From assembly GCF_000410515.1 (NCBI RefSeq), contig NC_021500.1:3782001-3846000 (forward strand): a DNA stretch of 64,000 nucleotides. The letters are read 5' to 3'. How positions within the stretch are numbered: the first letter of the stretch is position 1; the number at the start of each line of letters is the position of its first letter. Positions 50,672 through 63,750 of this stretch are shown one piece after another. Below the pieces are notes generated by a model that made no database searches, had not been told where the DNA came from, and worked only from the letters and a program-made list of their open reading frames with translations. The position numbers and the translations under genes were made by a program. Origin of the DNA: Enterobacter sp. R4-368. GTDB taxonomy: Bacteria > Pseudomonadota > Gammaproteobacteria > Enterobacterales > Enterobacteriaceae.

Positions 50672-51049
50672 TTAATGGATCAATGTTGGGACGGCGAGTC
50701 GGAAGACCGGGATAGCGATGCGGAAGGTTTCTCCCTGCGCATCGATCATTTCGTAATGGCCTTGCATAGTGCCCAGTGGCGTTTCAATTACCGCGCCGCT
50801 GGTATATTGATATTCGCCGCCAGGCTCAATGTGCGGCTGTACGCCAACCACACCTTCGCCCTGAACTTCCGTTGCGCGGCCATTTCCGTTGGTGATAAGC
50901 CAGTAGCGCTTGAGCAACTGGACAGGGGTTCGCCCCAGGTTCCGGATGGTAATGGTGTAAGCGAAAACATAGCGTTCATCGTCGGGAGCGGACTGAGACT
51001 CGATGTAAATGCTTTGTACCTGGACACAAACTCGGGGCGAATTGATCAT
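50672..51049 (-). CDS. apaG: ApaG protein (Co2+/Mg2+ efflux-associated)
   Basis: ApaG is a 125-residue single-domain immunoglobulin-like beta-sandwich protein. The family motifs [20 protein letters not shown] and GTMQGHYEM are present. Mutants in Salmonella show altered cobalt resistance, but the biochemical role is not settled. It lies between rsmA (3-base gap) and apaH. Confidence 0.95.
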   Translation of the reverse strand: MINSPRVCVQVQSIYIESQSAPDDERYVFAYTITIRNLGRTPVQLLKRYWLITNGNGRATEVQGEGVVGVQPHIEPGGEYQYTSGAVIETPLGTMQGHYEMIDAQGETFRIAIPVFRLAVPTLIH

Positions 51050-51052
51050 ACG

Positions 51053-51874
51053 TTAACTCTCCTTCGGCGGCGCATTCTCTGTCAGGTAGTTCGCTAACTG
51101 GCAATATTGCGCTACAGAAATATTTTCCGCGCGCATCGCCGGATCGATACCTAACGACGCCAGCACTTCAACGGTAAAGACGTTGCCGAGGCTGTTGCGA
51201 ATGGTTTTACGACGCTGGTTAAACGCTTCGGTGGTAATGCGGCTCAGCGTGCGGATCTCTTTCACCGGATGCGGTAATTGAGCGTGCGGCACCAGACGAA
51301 CCACAGCAGAATCCACTTTTGGCGGCGGGGCAAACGCAGTGGGCGGTACTTCCAGCACCGGAATAACCTGGCAGTAGTACTGCGCCATCACGCTTAATCG
51401 ACCATACGCCTTACTGTTTGGCCCCGCAACCAGACGATTCACCACCTCTTTTTGCAGCATAAAGTGCATATCGGCAATGGCATCAGTATAGCTAAACAGA
51501 TGGAACATCAACGGCGTGGAGATGTTATACGGCAGGTTACCGAAAACACGCAGCGGCTGACCGATCGTTTTTGAGAGCTCGCCAAAATCCATGGTCATTG
51601 CATCTTGCTGATAAATAGTCAGTTTAGGTGCAAGGAACGGATGTGTTTGCAGGCGGGCAGCCAGATCGCGGTCAAGCTCGATGACCGTTAATTTATCCAG
51701 ACGTTCGCCCACCGGTTCGGTGAGCGCGCCAAGGCCTGGGCCGATTTCGACCATAGCCTGACCCTTTTGCGGGTTGATGGCCGAGACAATGCTGTCGATC
51801 ACGAACTGGTCGTGGAGAAAGTTTTGCCCGAAGCGTTTGCGGGCTAAGTGGCCCTGATGGACGCGAGTATTCAT
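51053..51874 (-). CDS. rsmA: 16S rRNA dimethyladenosine transferase RsmA (KsgA)
   Basis: RsmA methylates A1518 and A1519 of 16S rRNA late in 30S maturation; loss gives kasugamycin resistance. The 273 residues equal E. coli. The SAM site is [14 protein letters not shown] (about 40-53) and the catalytic motif [10 protein letters not shown] (about 112-121). The start overlaps the stop of pdxA by four bases. Confidence 0.98.
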   Translation of the reverse strand: MNTRVHQGHLARKRFGQNFLHDQFVIDSIVSAINPQKGQAMVEIGPGLGALTEPVGERLDKLTVIELDRDLAARLQTHPFLAPKLTIYQQDAMTMDFGELSKTIGQPLRVFGNLPYNISTPLMFHLFSYTDAIADMHFMLQKEVVNRLVAGPNSKAYGRLSVMAQYYCQVIPVLEVPPTAFAPPPKVDSAVVRLVPHAQLPHPVKEIRTLSRITTEAFNQRRKTIRNSLGNVFTVEVLASLGIDPAMRAENISVAQYCQLANYLTENAPPKES

Positions 51875-52857
51875 TGAGTATTAACAATCATTTTGATGGC
51901 GAGATTAAGCGCCGTAATAAAACTGCCGACATCCGCTGTGCCTTTGCCCGCGAGTTCAAGCGCGGTGCCGTGGTCGACGGATGTGCGAATAAAGGGTAAA
52001 CCGAGGGTAATGTTCACGCCGCGGCCAAAGCCCTGGTATTTTAGCACGGGCAGACCCTGATCGTGGTACATCGCCAGTACGGCGTCGGCATTATCAAGGT
52101 ATTTGGGCTGAAAAAGCGTGTCGGCCGGCAGCGGACCGCTTAAATTCATACTCTGCGCGCGCATTTCATTGAGCACCGGAATGATGGTATCAATCTCTTC
52201 CGTTCCCATATGACCGCCTTCACCGGCATGTGGGTTCAGGCCGCAGACCAGAATATGCGGTTGGGTGATACCGAACTTCTGCTGCAGATCCGTGTGCAGA
52301 ATGCCGATCACTTCCCGCAGCAAATCAGGCGTAATGGCGTCGGCCACGGCTTTGATAGGCAAGTGTGTGGTCGCCAGCGCCACGCGTAGCTCTTCGGTTG
52401 CCAGCATCATCACCACTTTGGCGGCGTGAGAGCGTTCTTCGAAAAACTCCGTATGTCCGGTAAACGGCGTCCCTGAATCGTTAATCACCCCTTTATGCAC
52501 CGGGCCGGTAATCAGCGCGGCAAATTCGCCACTCAGGCAGCCGTCGCAGGCGCGGGCAAGCGTTTCTACAACGTAAGAACCGTTAAGCGTATTAAGTACG
52601 CCTGCGGTGACGGGCGTATGCAGAGGAACAGGCAACAGCGTTAATGTGCCTGCTTGTTGCGGTACTGCGGCGGCCGTTGGATCGTAACCGCGCAGCTGAA
52701 GTGGTAGACCGAGCAGCGAGGCCCGGTCGGTCAGCAGCGTTGCGTCTGCACAGATAACCAGTTCAACCGGCCAGTCGCGCTGGGCGAGTTGCACTACCAG
52801 ATCCGGGCCAATCCCGGCGGGTTCGCCGGGAGTGATAACGACACGCTGTGTTTTCAT
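51871..52857 (-). CDS. pdxA: 4-hydroxythreonine-4-phosphate dehydrogenase PdxA
   Basis: PdxA oxidises 4-phosphohydroxythreonine in pyridoxal phosphate synthesis. The 328 residues (329 in E. coli) include the start [22 protein letters not shown], and metal-binding histidines in [17 protein letters not shown] and YHDQGLPV. The ATG overlaps the surA stop by one base. Confidence 0.97.
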   Translation of the reverse strand: MKTQRVVITPGEPAGIGPDLVVQLAQRDWPVELVICADATLLTDRASLLGLPLQLRGYDPTAAAVPQQAGTLTLLPVPLHTPVTAGVLNTLNGSYVVETLARACDGCLSGEFAALITGPVHKGVINDSGTPFTGHTEFFEERSHAAKVVMMLATEELRVALATTHLPIKAVADAITPDLLREVIGILHTDLQQKFGITQPHILVCGLNPHAGEGGHMGTEEIDTIIPVLNEMRAQSMNLSGPLPADTLFQPKYLDNADAVLAMYHDQGLPVLKYQGFGRGVNITLGLPFIRTSVDHGTALELAGKGTADVGSFITALNLAIKMIVNTQ

Positions 52858-54143
52858 TAGTTGCTCAGAATTTTGACATAGGCGCTGGCGCGCTGTTCCT
52901 GCATCCAGGTTGCCGCTTCTTCAGAGAACTTACGGTTCATCAGCATGCGATAGGCTCTGTCTTTTTGCGCCGCGTCGGTTTTGTCGACATTACGGCTGTC
53001 CAGCATTTCTATCAGGTGCCAGCCAAAGGAGGAGTGAACCGGGCCGCTCATCTGGCCGCGTTTCAGCTTCATCAGCGCATCGCGGAAGGCCGGATCATAA
53101 ATATCTGCTGACGCCCAGCCGAGATCGCCGCCCTGGTTTGCAGAACCCGGATCCTGAGAGAACTCTTTCGCCGCGTTAGCAAAAGTAGTTTTGCCACTCT
53201 TAATATCGGCTGCGATCTGTTCCAGTTTCACACGTGCTTGATCGTCGCTCATGATCGGCGACGGTTTCAGCAGAATATGGCGGGCATGAACTTCTGTCAC
53301 AGAGATGCTCTGCGTCTGGCCGCGCAGATCGTTCACTTTCAGGATATGGAAACCAACACCCGAACGGATTGGGCCAATCACATCGCCTTTTTTCGCCGTG
53401 CTCAGCGCCTGAGCAAAGATGCTCGGCAGCTCCTGAATTCGGCCCCAGCCCATCTGACCGCCTTTCAGTGCTTGCTGATCGGCAGAGTAAGTGATGGCCA
53501 ATTTGCCAAAATCACCGCCGTTACGAGCTTGTTCCACAATTGAACGCGCCTGACTTTCCGCTTCGTTCACTTGATCGGAGGTCGGATTTTCCGGCAATGG
53601 GATCAGAATGTGGCTCAGATTCAGTTCAGTGCTGGCATCATTCTGGTTGCCCACCTGCTGCGCCAGGGCTTCGACTTCCTGTGGCAGCACCGTAACGCGA
53701 CGGCGCACTTCGCTGTTACGCACTTCGGAGATGATCATCTCTTTGCGGATCTGGTTACGGTAGGTGCTGAAATTCACCCCGTCATAGGCCAGGCGGCTAC
53801 GCATCTGATCCATCGTCATATTGTTTTGCTTGGCAATATCGGCGATGGCGGCGTCGAGCTGTTCGTCAGTGACTTTGACGCCCATTTTCGTGCCCATCTG
53901 CAAAATGATTTGATCCATGATCAGACGTTCAAGGATCTGGTGGCGCAGCGTGGCGTCGTCCGGTAATTGCTGACCCGCCTGGCCTGCGTTGGCCTTCACG
54001 GATTGCATCAAACCATCAACATCACTTTCCAGCACCACGCCGTTATTGACCACGGCGGCGACTTTATCAACAACCTGAGGCGCGGCAAAACTGGTATTCG
54101 CAACCATAGCGATACCGAGAAGCAGCGTTTTCCAGTTCTTCAT
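52857..54143 (-). CDS. surA: Periplasmic chaperone SurA
   Basis: SurA is a parvulin-type chaperone and prolyl isomerase that escorts outer-membrane proteins to the BAM complex. The 428 residues equal E. coli. The signal peptide (about 1-20, ending TSFA) is followed by the N-terminal chaperone module, parvulin domains P1 ([13 protein letters not shown]) and P2 ([12 protein letters not shown]), and a C-terminal helix. lptD lies 53 bases upstream. Confidence 0.97.
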   Translation of the reverse strand: MKNWKTLLLGIAMVANTSFAAPQVVDKVAAVVNNGVVLESDVDGLMQSVKANAGQAGQQLPDDATLRHQILERLIMDQIILQMGTKMGVKVTDEQLDAAIADIAKQNNMTMDQMRSRLAYDGVNFSTYRNQIRKEMIISEVRNSEVRRRVTVLPQEVEALAQQVGNQNDASTELNLSHILIPLPENPTSDQVNEAESQARSIVEQARNGGDFGKLAITYSADQQALKGGQMGWGRIQELPSIFAQALSTAKKGDVIGPIRSGVGFHILKVNDLRGQTQSISVTEVHARHILLKPSPIMSDDQARVKLEQIAADIKSGKTTFANAAKEFSQDPGSANQGGDLGWASADIYDPAFRDALMKLKRGQMSGPVHSSFGWHLIEMLDSRNVDKTDAAQKDRAYRMLMNRKFSEEAATWMQEQRASAYVKILSN

Positions 54144-54196
54144 ACCTTTTCCATTTCAATTAACCGCAATGCGGATTACGTTGCAAATCAAAGAGA

Positions 54197-56521
54197 TCAC
54201 AGTGAGCTACGGTACGGCAGAATGTTCGAACGCAGCATTTGTTGCGTCCCCAGACCGTAGTTGGAGCTCAAGCCACGCAGCTCAATGTTGAAACCGATGG
54301 CCTTGTCATATTTGCTTTGATTATTTTCCCAGCCGTTGATTTTGCGCTCATAGCCAAAGCGAATCGCATAACAGCAGGAGCTATATTGCAAACCCACCAT
54401 CTGATCGGCAGGTTTACTGGTATTGGTATCGTAATAGTACGCACCAACGATGGACCAGCGGTCCGCAATCGGCCAGCTTCCGGCGGCACCTACCTGCGAA
54501 ATACCATCTTTATACTGCGCTGCGGTTGCATAGTTTGGCAGCGTCGCCTGAATGTATTCCGGGCTGGCGTAACGGTAACTCAATTGCAGCATACGGTCTT
54601 CATCGCGGCGATATTCCAGTGACGAACTGCTGTTAGCGATATTATTCAGACGGGTGTCATACTGCACCCCGCCGCGCAGACCCCAACGATCGGAGATACG
54701 CCAGTACGTATCGCCTGCCCACACCAGCGAACCAGTTTTGTTGTCTTTCTCCCAGTTAATGTTGTCATCCCCGGTACGGGACTCGGTGAAATAGTAGATT
54801 TGACCAACAGAAACGTTAAAACGTTCAACCGCCGCTTCATCATAAATGCGGGTTGTGACGCCAGTAGTAACCTGGTTCGCGGAGGCGATACGGTCCAGAC
54901 CGCCATAAGTGCGATCGCGGAACAACCCGCTGTAGTCGGATTGCAGCAGCGAGGAGTCGTAGTTGTTGATATGGCTCTGATCGCGATACGGCACATACAG
55001 ATACTGCGCGCGCGGTTCCAGCGTCTGGGTGTAGCCCTCCGCCCAGTCCATATCGCGTTCAAACACCAGTTTGCCGTCAGTTTTGAATTGCGGCATAACG
55101 CGGCTAACGGACTCTTTATACGTGGTGTTATCGATATTGTTCTGCTGGTAGTGGGTCGCCAGCATTTTCACTTCGGTGTTCAGACTGCTCCATTCATTTG
55201 ATACTGGCAGACTGAGCGTTGGTTCCAGATGAACACGGGTCGCTTCTGGTCGGCTGGAGTTGGTATTGGTAAATTTCACTGCCTGGCCGTACATGCGGAA
55301 ATCAAAGGGACCCAGATCGTTGTGATACCAGTTAACATCGACCTGCGGTAAGGCCGAATAAGAGTTGCTGTTCTGACGGTTAAACACCTGGAACTGTTTC
55401 GTTGAAACGGTGGCGTTAAAATTTTCTAATGCATAGCCAACGCTGAAGATTTGCGTAGCGTAACCGTCCGTACTGGAACCATATTTTGACGAAAAATCGT
55501 TAAAATAGTGCGGGTCACTGACCTTCGTGTAATTGGTGTTAAAGCGCCAAACTTGATCCATTACCCCGGCATGTTGCCAGTAAAACAGCCAGCGATGACG
55601 CTCCCCTTCGCTAGGGTACTCATCCTGGAACACTTTGTCTGAAGGCAGGTAATCGAGTTCAACAATACCAGCACCTGCTTGCGTCAGATAACGGAATTCG
55701 TTTTCCCACTGTATATTGCCCCGTTTATGGATGTAGTGCGGCGTGATCGTCGCATCCATATTTGGCGCAATGTTCCAATAGTACGGCAGATAGAACTCGA
55801 AATAGTTTGTCGTGCTGTACTTTGCATTAGGGATCAGGAAACCTGAACGGCGTTTGTCGCCGATAGGTAACTGCAGATACGGGCTATAGAACACAGGCAC
55901 CGGGCCGAGCTTAAAACGCGCATTCCAGATTTCCGCAACCTGCTCCTGGCGATCCTGAATAACTTCGCTGCCGACAACGCTCCAGGTGTTCGACCCAGGC
56001 AGGCAGGAGGTAAACATCCCATTGTCCAGAATGGTGTAGCGGTTTTGTCCACGCTGTTTCATCAGATCGGCGGTACCGCGACCCTGACGACCCACCATCT
56101 GGTAATCACCTTGCCAGACGTTGGTATCTTTGGTGTTCAGGTTTGACCAACCTTTAGGACCTTTCAGGATGACCTGGTTATCGTCATAGTGCACATTACC
56201 GAGTGCATCCACTGTGCGAACCGGGTCCGTCTGACCTTCCGGCTGCTGCTGATGAAGCTGCACCTCATCGGCCTGTAAACGGCTATTTCCCTGATTAATA
56301 TCGACATTGCCGGTAAAAACGGCATCGTCAGGGTAGTTGCCTTTTGCGTGATCGGCATTGATCGTCACCGGCGAATTATTGGTGTCGCCCTGTACCAGGG
56401 GGCGGTTGTAGCTGGGAACGCCAAGCATACACTGCGAGGCAAGATCGGCTGCCATCCCCTGCTGGCTGTAAAGGGCAGAGCCAATCATGGTGGCCAGGAG
56501 GGTGGGGATACGTTTTTTCAT
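54197..56521 (-). CDS. lptD: LPS-assembly outer membrane protein LptD
   Basis: LptD forms with LptE the outer-membrane translocon that inserts lipopolysaccharide. The protein has 774 residues, about ten fewer than E. coli, mostly from loop differences (for example near [13 protein letters not shown]). A signal peptide spans about 1-24. The disulphide cysteines are present: C31, one in MFTSCLPGS, and the adjacent pair in [11 protein letters not shown]. An N-terminal OstA/jellyroll domain precedes the 26-strand barrel. The start at MKKRIPTLL follows E. coli; an in-frame ATG at 56545 would add eight residues. Confidence 0.96.
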   Translation of the reverse strand: MKKRIPTLLATMIGSALYSQQGMAADLASQCMLGVPSYNRPLVQGDTNNSPVTINADHAKGNYPDDAVFTGNVDINQGNSRLQADEVQLHQQQPEGQTDPVRTVDALGNVHYDDNQVILKGPKGWSNLNTKDTNVWQGDYQMVGRQGRGTADLMKQRGQNRYTILDNGMFTSCLPGSNTWSVVGSEVIQDRQEQVAEIWNARFKLGPVPVFYSPYLQLPIGDKRRSGFLIPNAKYSTTNYFEFYLPYYWNIAPNMDATITPHYIHKRGNIQWENEFRYLTQAGAGIVELDYLPSDKVFQDEYPSEGERHRWLFYWQHAGVMDQVWRFNTNYTKVSDPHYFNDFSSKYGSSTDGYATQIFSVGYALENFNATVSTKQFQVFNRQNSNSYSALPQVDVNWYHNDLGPFDFRMYGQAVKFTNTNSSRPEATRVHLEPTLSLPVSNEWSSLNTEVKMLATHYQQNNIDNTTYKESVSRVMPQFKTDGKLVFERDMDWAEGYTQTLEPRAQYLYVPYRDQSHINNYDSSLLQSDYSGLFRDRTYGGLDRIASANQVTTGVTTRIYDEAAVERFNVSVGQIYYFTESRTGDDNINWEKDNKTGSLVWAGDTYWRISDRWGLRGGVQYDTRLNNIANSSSSLEYRRDEDRMLQLSYRYASPEYIQATLPNYATAAQYKDGISQVGAAGSWPIADRWSIVGAYYYDTNTSKPADQMVGLQYSSCCYAIRFGYERKINGWENNQSKYDKAIGFNIELRGLSSNYGLGTQQMLRSNILPYRSSL

Positions 56522-56717
56522 ACGTTGTATTTGTTGTTCCGTCATCTGTGGCTTTACGCTGGCAAACGGTCTGAGACTAACTTACTCGCCTTTGCAACGC
56601 TAGTTTTAATCCTGCCCGCGTTCGAGCCAGGGGGAGAAGACTGCGCCTGTGCATGGCATAGAATGACGGGTATGATAAAGCAAATTTTAGCCGACGGCAT
56701 GACGATTTGGGGAGTAT

Positions 56718-57539
56718 ATGCAGTATTGGGGGAAAGTGGTTGGGGTTGTCATCGCTCTTTTCATGGGCGGCGGCTTTTGGGGCGCGGTTCTTGGGTTGTT
56801 AATCGGGCACTTTTTTGACAAGGCGCGCAGCCGGAAAATGGCGTGGTTTGCCAACCAGCGCGAACGTCAGACGCTCTTTTTTGCCACCACCTTCGAGGTG
56901 ATGGGGCATCTAACCAAATCGAAAGGCCGGGTAACCGAAGCGGATATCCAGGTCGCCAGCCTGTTTATGGATCGCATGAACCTGCACGGCGAGTCGCGCA
57001 GCGCAGCGCAGCAGGCGTTTCGCGTCGGCAAAACGGATAATTACCCGTTACGCGACAAGATGCGTCAGTTTCGCAGCGTCTGCTTCGGACGTTTCGACTT
57101 GATTAGGATGTTTCTGGAAATACAAATCCAGGCCGCCTTCGCCGATGGCTCTTTGCACCCCAGCGAACGCGAAGTGCTGTACGTGATCGCTGAAGAGCTT
57201 GGGATTTCGCGTCTGCAATTCGATCAGTTTCTGCGCATGATGCAGGGCGGGGCGCAGTTTGGCGGTGGTTATCAGCACCAGCAGCAAGCGGGCGGTGGCG
57301 GCTGGCAGCAGGCGCAACGTGGCCCGACGCTGGAAGATGCCTGTAATGTTCTGGGGGTGAAACCGTCAGACGATGCGACCACCATCAAGCGCGCCTACCG
57401 TAAGCTGATGGGCGAACATCATCCGGACAAACTGGTGGCGAAAGGTCTGCCGCCGGAGATGATGGAGATGGCGAAACAAAAAGCGCAGGAAATTCAGAAG
57501 GCTTACGAGTTGATTCGCGAGCAGAAGGGTTTTCGCTAA
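56718..57539 (+). CDS. djlA: Membrane-anchored DnaJ-like co-chaperone DjlA
   Basis: DjlA is an inner-membrane type III J-protein that works with DnaK and, when overproduced in E. coli, activates the Rcs capsule pathway. The 273 residues (271 in E. coli) begin with a glycine-rich membrane segment (about 6-30). Next come a TerB-like helical domain, a Gln/Gly-rich linker ([17 protein letters not shown]) and a C-terminal J-domain with HHPDKL. It is transcribed away from lptD. Confidence 0.95.
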   Translation: MQYWGKVVGVVIALFMGGGFWGAVLGLLIGHFFDKARSRKMAWFANQRERQTLFFATTFEVMGHLTKSKGRVTEADIQVASLFMDRMNLHGESRSAAQQAFRVGKTDNYPLRDKMRQFRSVCFGRFDLIRMFLEIQIQAAFADGSLHPSEREVLYVIAEELGISRLQFDQFLRMMQGGAQFGGGYQHQQQAGGGGWQQAQRGPTLEDACNVLGVKPSDDATTIKRAYRKLMGEHHPDKLVAKGLPPEMMEMAKQKAQEIQKAYELIREQKGFR

Positions 57540-57548
57540 CGCCATAAA

Positions 57549-57576
57549 ACTCTCCCGGTCGTCAGACCGGGAGAGT
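57549..57576. terminator. Hairpin between djlA and rluA
   Basis: A perfect 12-bp stem ACTCTCCCGGTC/GACCGGGAGAGT with loop GTCA lies between convergent genes. A TTTTAT tract follows on the minus strand, and GATTTAAAAA on the plus strand. Confidence 0.85.
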
Positions 57577-57579
57577 GAT

Positions 57580-58239
57580 TTAAAAATCTACCGGTGCTTT
57601 AAACGTCATGCTGTTGCCAAACGCCGGATGGGTGATGGTTAGCGTCTCAGCATGCAGTTGCAAGCGCGGAGCCATTGCCAGCGCTTCTGGCGTGGCGTAA
57701 AAACGGTCCCCGAGGATCGGGTGCCCTAGCGCTAACATATGTACACGCAGTTGATGCGAGCGCCCGGTAATCGGCTTCAGACGTACGCGAGCGGTACCAT
57801 CTTCCTCAAACGCCAGCACTTCATACTCGGTCTGCGCCGCTTTGCCGGTTTCAAAACACACTTTCTGCTTTGGTCGGTTCGGCCAGTCGCAAATCAGCGG
57901 TAAATCCACCAGCCCTTCGGCTTTTTCCGGGTGACCCCAAACGCGTGCCAGATACTGCTTTTTCGGCTCACGTTCGCGGAACTGGCGTTTTAACTCACGC
58001 TCGGCATCTTTGGTAAGCGCCACCACAATCACACCGCTGGTCGCCATATCCAGGCGATGTACGGATTCCGCCTGCGGGAAATCGCGCTGAATCCGCGTCA
58101 TCACGCTGTCTTTGTGCTCATCCAGACGCCCTGGCACCGACAACAAGCCGCTGGGCTTGTTGACGACCATAATGTGTTGATCCTGATAAAGAATAACCAG
58201 CCAGGGATCCTGCGGTGGATTGTAGGGTTCCATCACCAT
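57580..58239 (-). CDS. rluA: Pseudouridine synthase RluA
   Basis: RluA makes pseudouridine at 23S rRNA position 746 and at position 32 of several tRNAs. The 219 residues equal E. coli. The catalytic aspartate lies in HRLDMATSG (about 61-69), with VVNKPSGLLSVPG at the N-terminus and ITGRSHQLRVHM near the C-terminus. It starts 10 bases after rapA and is probably cotranscribed with it. Confidence 0.97.
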   Translation of the reverse strand: MVMEPYNPPQDPWLVILYQDQHIMVVNKPSGLLSVPGRLDEHKDSVMTRIQRDFPQAESVHRLDMATSGVIVVALTKDAERELKRQFREREPKKQYLARVWGHPEKAEGLVDLPLICDWPNRPKQKVCFETGKAAQTEYEVLAFEEDGTARVRLKPITGRSHQLRVHMLALGHPILGDRFYATPEALAMAPRLQLHAETLTITHPAFGNSMTFKAPVDF

Positions 58240-58249
58240 TGGGGCTCCG

Positions 58250-61156
58250 TTATTGGTGCGTCACAACAATCAAACGCAGCGCATCAAGCCGCCAGCTCGC
58301 CTGCGCCAGGCTTTCCAGCACTTGCTGGCGGTTGCTCTCAATGGCGGTCAGTTCGTCGTCGCGGATGTTCGGGTTAACCGCTTTTAACGCTTCCAGGCGC
58401 GCCAGTTCCGCCGACAGCTTTTCATCCGCTTCGCTGCGCGCGGCGTCAATCAGCTCGCGTGCGGCGGCTTCCACCTGTGTTTCACCTTTTTGCAGAATGG
58501 CGTGGACTTCCTGCTGCACCGCGTTCACCAGCTTGCTGCCGGTATGGCGATTCAGCGCGCTGAGCTGGCGGTTGAAGCTCTCGAACTCCACCTGAGCAGC
58601 GAGGTTGGTGCCGTTTTTATCCACCAGCAGGCGGATCGGCGTCGATGGCAGGAAGCGATTAAGTTGTAGCTGTTTCGGCGCCTGTGCTTCCACCACGTAG
58701 ATCAGCTCCAGCAGAAGCGTACCGACCGGCAGCGCTTTGTTTTTCAGCAGCGAAATCGTACTGCTGCCGGTATCGCCAGAAAGGATCAGATCCAGACCGT
58801 TACGGATGATCGGATGTTCCCAGGTGACAAACTGCGCGTCTTCGCGCGAAAGTGCGACGTCGCGATCGAAAGTGATGGTGCAGCCATCTTCCGGCAGACC
58901 CGGGAAGTCCGGCACCAGCATGTGATCCGATGGCGTCAGCACGATCATGTTTTCACCGCGATCGTCCTGGTTAATACCAATGATATCGAACAGGTTCATG
59001 GCGAAGGCGATAAGTGCCGTGTCGTCGTCCTGCTCGGCAATGCTTTGCGCCAGCGCCTGTGCTTTTTCGCCGCCGTTAGAGTGGATCTCCAGCAAGCGGT
59101 CGCGGCCTTGTTCCAGCTGTGCTTTCAGCGCGTCGTGCTGCTCACGGCAGGTTTTGATCAACTGATCAAAACCATCAGTATCTTCCGGTGCCGCCAGGTA
59201 GTTAATCAGCTCATTGTGAACGCTATCGTAAATAGTGCGCCCGGTCGGGCAGGTGTGCTCGAAGGCGTCCAGCCCTTCGTGATACCAGCGCACCAGCACG
59301 GACTGCGCGGTTTTCTCCAGATAAGGCACATGGATCTGAATATCGTGCGCCTGACCAATACGATCCAGACGACCGATGCGCTGCTCCAGCAGATCCGGGT
59401 TAAACGGCAGATCGAACATCACTAAATGGCTGGCGAACTGGAAGTTACGCCCTTCAGAGCCAATTTCCGAGCACAACAGAACCTGCGCGCCGCTGTCCTC
59501 TTCGCCGAACCACGCCGCTGCACGATCGCGTTCAATGATCGACATACCTTCATGGAACACCGCCGCACGGATACCTTCGCGTTCGCGCAGTACCTGCTCC
59601 AGTTGCAGCGCGGTGGCGGCTTTGGCGCAGATCACCAGCACTTTTTGCGAACGATGGCTGGTGAGATAGCCCATCAGCCACTCAACGCGCGGGTCGAAGT
59701 TCCACCATGTTCCGGTATCGCCTTCAAATTCTTGATAAATCTGCTCCGGGTAGAGCATATCGCGGGCACGCTCTTCCTGGCTTTTACGCGCGCCCATAAT
59801 GCCGGAGACTTTAATCGCCGTCTGATACTGCGTCGGCAGCGGCAGCTTAACGGTGTGCAGCTCGCGTTTCGGGAAACCCTTTACACCGTTACGGGTGTTG
59901 CGGAACAGCACACGGCTGGTGCCGTGTCGATCCATCAGCATGGAAATCAGTTCCTGACGCGCGGCAGCCGCGCCTTCGCGATCGCTGTTGGCGGTTTGCA
60001 GCAGCGGTTCGATATCTTGCTCGCCCACCAGATCGCTCAACATATTGAGGTCATCGTTGCTCAGGCGTTCACCCGCCAGCAGCAGGGCCACGGCGTCGGC
60101 GACCGGACGGTAGTTTTGCTGCTCTTCAACGAACTGGGCGAAATCATGGAAACGGTTCGGATCCAGCAAGCGCAGGCGGGCAAAGTGGCTCTCCATCCCC
60201 AGTTGTTCCGGGGTGGCGGTCAGCAGCAGAATGCCCGGTACGCGCTCGGCCAGTTGCTCAATTGCCTGATATTCACGGCTGGCTTCGTTTTCGCTCCACA
60301 CCAGGTGATGCGCTTCGTCGACCACCAGCAGATCCCATTCGGCGTCGCACAGGTGCTCCAGGCGTTGCTTGTTGCGGCGCACGAAATCGAGCGAGCAAAT
60401 CACCAGTTGCTCGGTATCGAACGGGTTGTCGGCATCGTGCTGCGCTTCGGCGTAACGCTCATCGTCAAACAGGGCAAAACGCAGGTTGAAGCGGCGCAGC
60501 ATTTCAACCAGCCACTGATGTTGCAGGGTTTCCGGCACCACGATCAGCACGCGCTCAGCCGCGCCAGCAAGCAGTTGTTGATGCAGGATCATCCCGGCTT
60601 CAATGGTTTTCCCAAGACCCACTTCATCTGCCAGCAGCACGCGCGGCGCATGGCGACGGCCCACATCGTGAGCGATGTGCAGCTGGTGCGGGATCAGGTT
60701 GGTGCGCTGGCCACGCAAGCCGCTCCACGGCATACGGTACTGCTCACTTTGGTATTTACGTGCGCGAAAACGCAGCGCGAAGCGATCCATACGGTCGATC
60801 TGCCCGGCGAATAAGCGGTCTTGCGGTTTGCTGAACACCAGTTTGCTGTCGAGCAACACTTCGCGCAGGGTGACATTGCTTTCCTGCGTATCCAGGCGTG
60901 TGCCGGTGTAAGCGAGCAGCCCGTTTTCCTCTTTTACGTCTTCAATTGTGAGCTGCCAGCCATCATGGCTGGTCACCGTATCACCGGGGTTGAACATCAC
61001 GCGGGTAACCGGAGAGTCGCTGCGAGCGTACAGACGGTTTTCACCCGTGGCCGGAAAAAGGAGGGTGACCGTGCGCGCATCCATTGCGACGACTGTGCCA
61101 AGTCCGAGTTCGCTTTCCGTGTCGCTAATCCAGCGTTGACCAAGTGTAAAGGGCAT
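58250..61156 (-). CDS. rapA: RNA polymerase-associated ATPase RapA (HepA)
   Basis: RapA is an SWI2/SNF2-type translocase bound to RNA polymerase that promotes recycling of the enzyme. The 968 residues equal E. coli. N-terminal Tudor-like domains precede the motor with Walker [13 protein letters not shown] (near residue 178), Walker B VDEAHH, and helicase motifs [10 protein letters not shown] and [12 protein letters not shown] long C-terminal region completes the family layout. polB lies 225 bases upstream in the same direction. Confidence 0.98.
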   Translation of the reverse strand: MPFTLGQRWISDTESELGLGTVVAMDARTVTLLFPATGENRLYARSDSPVTRVMFNPGDTVTSHDGWQLTIEDVKEENGLLAYTGTRLDTQESNVTLREVLLDSKLVFSKPQDRLFAGQIDRMDRFALRFRARKYQSEQYRMPWSGLRGQRTNLIPHQLHIAHDVGRRHAPRVLLADEVGLGKTIEAGMILHQQLLAGAAERVLIVVPETLQHQWLVEMLRRFNLRFALFDDERYAEAQHDADNPFDTEQLVICSLDFVRRNKQRLEHLCDAEWDLLVVDEAHHLVWSENEASREYQAIEQLAERVPGILLLTATPEQLGMESHFARLRLLDPNRFHDFAQFVEEQQNYRPVADAVALLLAGERLSNDDLNMLSDLVGEQDIEPLLQTANSDREGAAAARQELISMLMDRHGTSRVLFRNTRNGVKGFPKRELHTVKLPLPTQYQTAIKVSGIMGARKSQEERARDMLYPEQIYQEFEGDTGTWWNFDPRVEWLMGYLTSHRSQKVLVICAKAATALQLEQVLREREGIRAAVFHEGMSIIERDRAAAWFGEEDSGAQVLLCSEIGSEGRNFQFASHLVMFDLPFNPDLLEQRIGRLDRIGQAHDIQIHVPYLEKTAQSVLVRWYHEGLDAFEHTCPTGRTIYDSVHNELINYLAAPEDTDGFDQLIKTCREQHDALKAQLEQGRDRLLEIHSNGGEKAQALAQSIAEQDDDTALIAFAMNLFDIIGINQDDRGENMIVLTPSDHMLVPDFPGLPEDGCTITFDRDVALSREDAQFVTWEHPIIRNGLDLILSGDTGSSTISLLKNKALPVGTLLLELIYVVEAQAPKQLQLNRFLPSTPIRLLVDKNGTNLAAQVEFESFNRQLSALNRHTGSKLVNAVQQEVHAILQKGETQVEAAARELIDAARSEADEKLSAELARLEALKAVNPNIRDDELTAIESNRQQVLESLAQASWRLDALRLIVVTHQ

Positions 61157-61381
61157 AAATGAACTCTATATCTCAAATTGCAGGCAATAGTTCGTCACCG
61201 CCTGAAGGCAGGCGGGCGTATAAAATTTGGGGCCAGAAAAAGGAAGGGCGCTATGGTAAAGGAAGCAATCCCTTTCGTCACTACCTATACCTGCCGTCTT
61301 TCGCGCCGTATGGCGGCACAAACCTGAAATAGCCAGGGTATAGCGGTAGTGTTGCAAGCCGGGAAACGCGATAAGTAAATC

Positions 61382-63739
61382 TCAAAAGAGTCCCAGCTGC
61401 CCTGTAAGTAGTGTAGCAAAGTCGTCGTCAATGAAAGGCAGAATTCCCTCGGCAACCGGCTGTAACTGTTTACTCAGGTAGTGATCGTAATCGAGCGGCG
61501 AGTGTTGGTAATCCACCGGCTCTGGCCCGCTGGTGGTCCAGACATACTTGATGGTGCCGCGATTCTGGTACTGCGCCGGGCGACCCCGTTTGCGGTTCTC
61601 TTCATCCGCCAGCCGTGCAGCGCGCACGTGCGGCGGCACATTACGTTCATATTCGGAAAGCGCTCTGCGCAGGCGCTTGCGATAAATAAGCTGATCGTCG
61701 AGTTCGCCCGCCATCAGGCTGGCAATGGTGTCGCGCACATAGTCCTGATAAGGCTCATTGCGAAACACGCGCAGGTAGAGCGTTTGCTGGAACTGCTGCG
61801 CCAGCGGTGTCCAGTCGGTACGCACGGTTTCCAGCCCCTTAAACACCATGCGCTGGTTCTCGCCTTCCTGAATCATTCCGGCGTAACGCTTTTTGCTGCC
61901 CTGTTCAGTGCCGCGAATGGTGGGCATCAGAAACCGGCAGAAATGGGTTTCAAACTCCAGTTCCAGCGCGCTTTCCAGTTGCTGGCTTTTAAGATGCGCC
62001 GACCACCAGCCGTTGACGTGTTCAACCAGCGCGCGGCCAATACGAGCGGCATCCTCTTCGCTGTGGGCTTTCTTTAGCCAGACGAAGGTGGAGTCCGTGT
62101 CGCCATAGATAACATCGTAACCCTGCGCTTCAATCAGCGCTTTGGTCTGGCGCATGATCTCGTGGCCACGCATAGTGATCGACGATGCCAGCCGCGGATC
62201 GAAAAAGCGGCAGGCGCTGGTGCCAAGCACGCCGTAAAACGCATTCATAATGATCTTCAGCGCTTGCGACAGCGGCTTATTGCCGTGACGTTTGGCCTCA
62301 TCGCGCCCGTGCCAGATCTGCCCGACAATCCCCGGCAGGCAGTGCTTTTCACGCGAAAACCATGCGCCAAGAAACCCCTCGGTACTGTGCGCGTTATCCG
62401 GCTGCGCCATGCCTTCAACCAGGCCGACGGGATCGATCAGGAAAGTGCGGATAATAGAGGGGTAGAGGCTTTTGTAATCCAGTACCAGCACCGAGTCATA
62501 CAGGCCGGGGCGCGAATCCATTACATAACCGCCGGGGCTGGCCTGCGGCGGCACGCCACCGAGATTTGGCGCGACATAGCCTGCGCGGTGCATACGCGGA
62601 AAATAGAGGTGGCTGAAGGCCGCCACCGAGCCGCCGTGGCGATCAACGGGCAAACCGTTTACCGTAGCGCGCTCCAGCAAAAACGGCATGATCTCCGTCT
62701 TGTGAAAGATACGCGTCACCAGTTCGCAATCTTTCAGGTTATAGGTGGCGAGCGCGGGTTTATCTTCGGCGAAGCGCCGGTCGATCTCATCCATGCGATC
62801 CCACGGGTTATCAATCGCTTTGCCTTCGCCAAGCAGCTCTCTGGAGACGGCTTCCAGTGAGAACGAGGAGAAGTTCCAGAACGCCGATTTCAGCGCTTCA
62901 ATCCCGTCAATAATCAGCCTGCCGGTGGCCTGTGCGAAGAAGACGCCATTCTTAAAACCGTGTTCGCGCCACTCCAGCTCGCCGCCGTTACGCCCGAGCG
63001 TCAGCGGTACGCGGTAGCGCTCGGCGCTTTTTTGCAGCACGCGCAAATCGAATTGCACGACGTTCCAGCCAATGATCACATCCGGATCGTGCGCGGCAAA
63101 CCAGGCGTTGAGTTTTTCCAGCAGTTGTGGGCGGCTGGCAACATACTCCAGCTCAAAATCCAGCCCCTGAGCGCTGCCGTTTTCCGGGCCGAGCATATAG
63201 ACCGTGCGCTGCCCGCAGCCCTCAAGGCCGATACAGTAAAGCTCGCCATGGCGGCTGGTTTCGATATCCAGCGACACCCATTTCAGCGGCGGGCGATAGT
63301 GCGGGCTGGGTTTCAGCCGCGCATCAACCAGCGCGGCACCTTGTGGCGTGCCGTCAACCCACACCGGCGCGGTAATAAAGCGCTCCATCAGAAAGCGTTC
63401 CGGCGGGCGGATATCGGCTTCGTAAACGGTGATACCGTCATCGCGCAGCATTTTTTCAATGCGCATCAGTTGGCGATGGGCGCGGCAGTAAAGGCCATAT
63501 ACCGGCTGGCGGTGAAAGTCACTCAGGTTCAGCGGCGTTAAGCGCCACTGCTTTTCGGTTCGCAGCAGCAACTTAACCTTTTCCACCTGCGCGGCGGGAA
63601 TAAAAGCAACCGACTCTTGCGGTGGCAGCACGACGCGCAGCGGGCCATTATCCGTCGCCAGCCAGAACTCGACCTCGGTTCCGCCGGGGGTATCCCGCCA
63701 GTGTCGGGTTAAAATAAAACCTTCTTGCGCCTGCGCCAC
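61382..63739 (-). CDS. polB: DNA polymerase II
   Basis: PolB is a family B polymerase with 3'-5' exonuclease, induced in the SOS response and used in replication restart and lesion bypass. The 785 residues (783 in E. coli) include exonuclease motif [11 protein letters not shown], polymerase motif [10 protein letters not shown], motif [10 protein letters not shown] and motif C YGDTDST. The C-terminal clamp-binding motif QLGLF is the last five residues. The start is GTG at 63739 ([10 protein letters not shown]). A LexA box lies 58-73 bases upstream. Confidence 0.98.
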   Translation of the reverse strand: MAQAQEGFILTRHWRDTPGGTEVEFWLATDNGPLRVVLPPQESVAFIPAAQVEKVKLLLRTEKQWRLTPLNLSDFHRQPVYGLYCRAHRQLMRIEKMLRDDGITVYEADIRPPERFLMERFITAPVWVDGTPQGAALVDARLKPSPHYRPPLKWVSLDIETSRHGELYCIGLEGCGQRTVYMLGPENGSAQGLDFELEYVASRPQLLEKLNAWFAAHDPDVIIGWNVVQFDLRVLQKSAERYRVPLTLGRNGGELEWREHGFKNGVFFAQATGRLIIDGIEALKSAFWNFSSFSLEAVSRELLGEGKAIDNPWDRMDEIDRRFAEDKPALATYNLKDCELVTRIFHKTEIMPFLLERATVNGLPVDRHGGSVAAFSHLYFPRMHRAGYVAPNLGGVPPQASPGGYVMDSRPGLYDSVLVLDYKSLYPSIIRTFLIDPVGLVEGMAQPDNAHSTEGFLGAWFSREKHCLPGIVGQIWHGRDEAKRHGNKPLSQALKIIMNAFYGVLGTSACRFFDPRLASSITMRGHEIMRQTKALIEAQGYDVIYGDTDSTFVWLKKAHSEEDAARIGRALVEHVNGWWSAHLKSQQLESALELEFETHFCRFLMPTIRGTEQGSKKRYAGMIQEGENQRMVFKGLETVRTDWTPLAQQFQQTLYLRVFRNEPYQDYVRDTIASLMAGELDDQLIYRKRLRRALSEYERNVPPHVRAARLADEENRKRGRPAQYQNRGTIKYVWTTSGPEPVDYQHSPLDYDHYLSKQLQPVAEGILPFIDDDFATLLTGQLGLF

Positions 63740-63750
63740 AGCCGTCTCTC

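Noticed and set aside
59426..60814. 462-codon plus-strand frame inside rapA
   Set aside because: It is antisense to the intact rapA, with shadow composition and no supporting start signal.
61198..61213. CGCCTG-AAGG-CAGGCG hairpin between polB and rapA
   Set aside because: The stem is short and not followed by T residues. It could be a partial REP, but the evidence is too thin to annotate.
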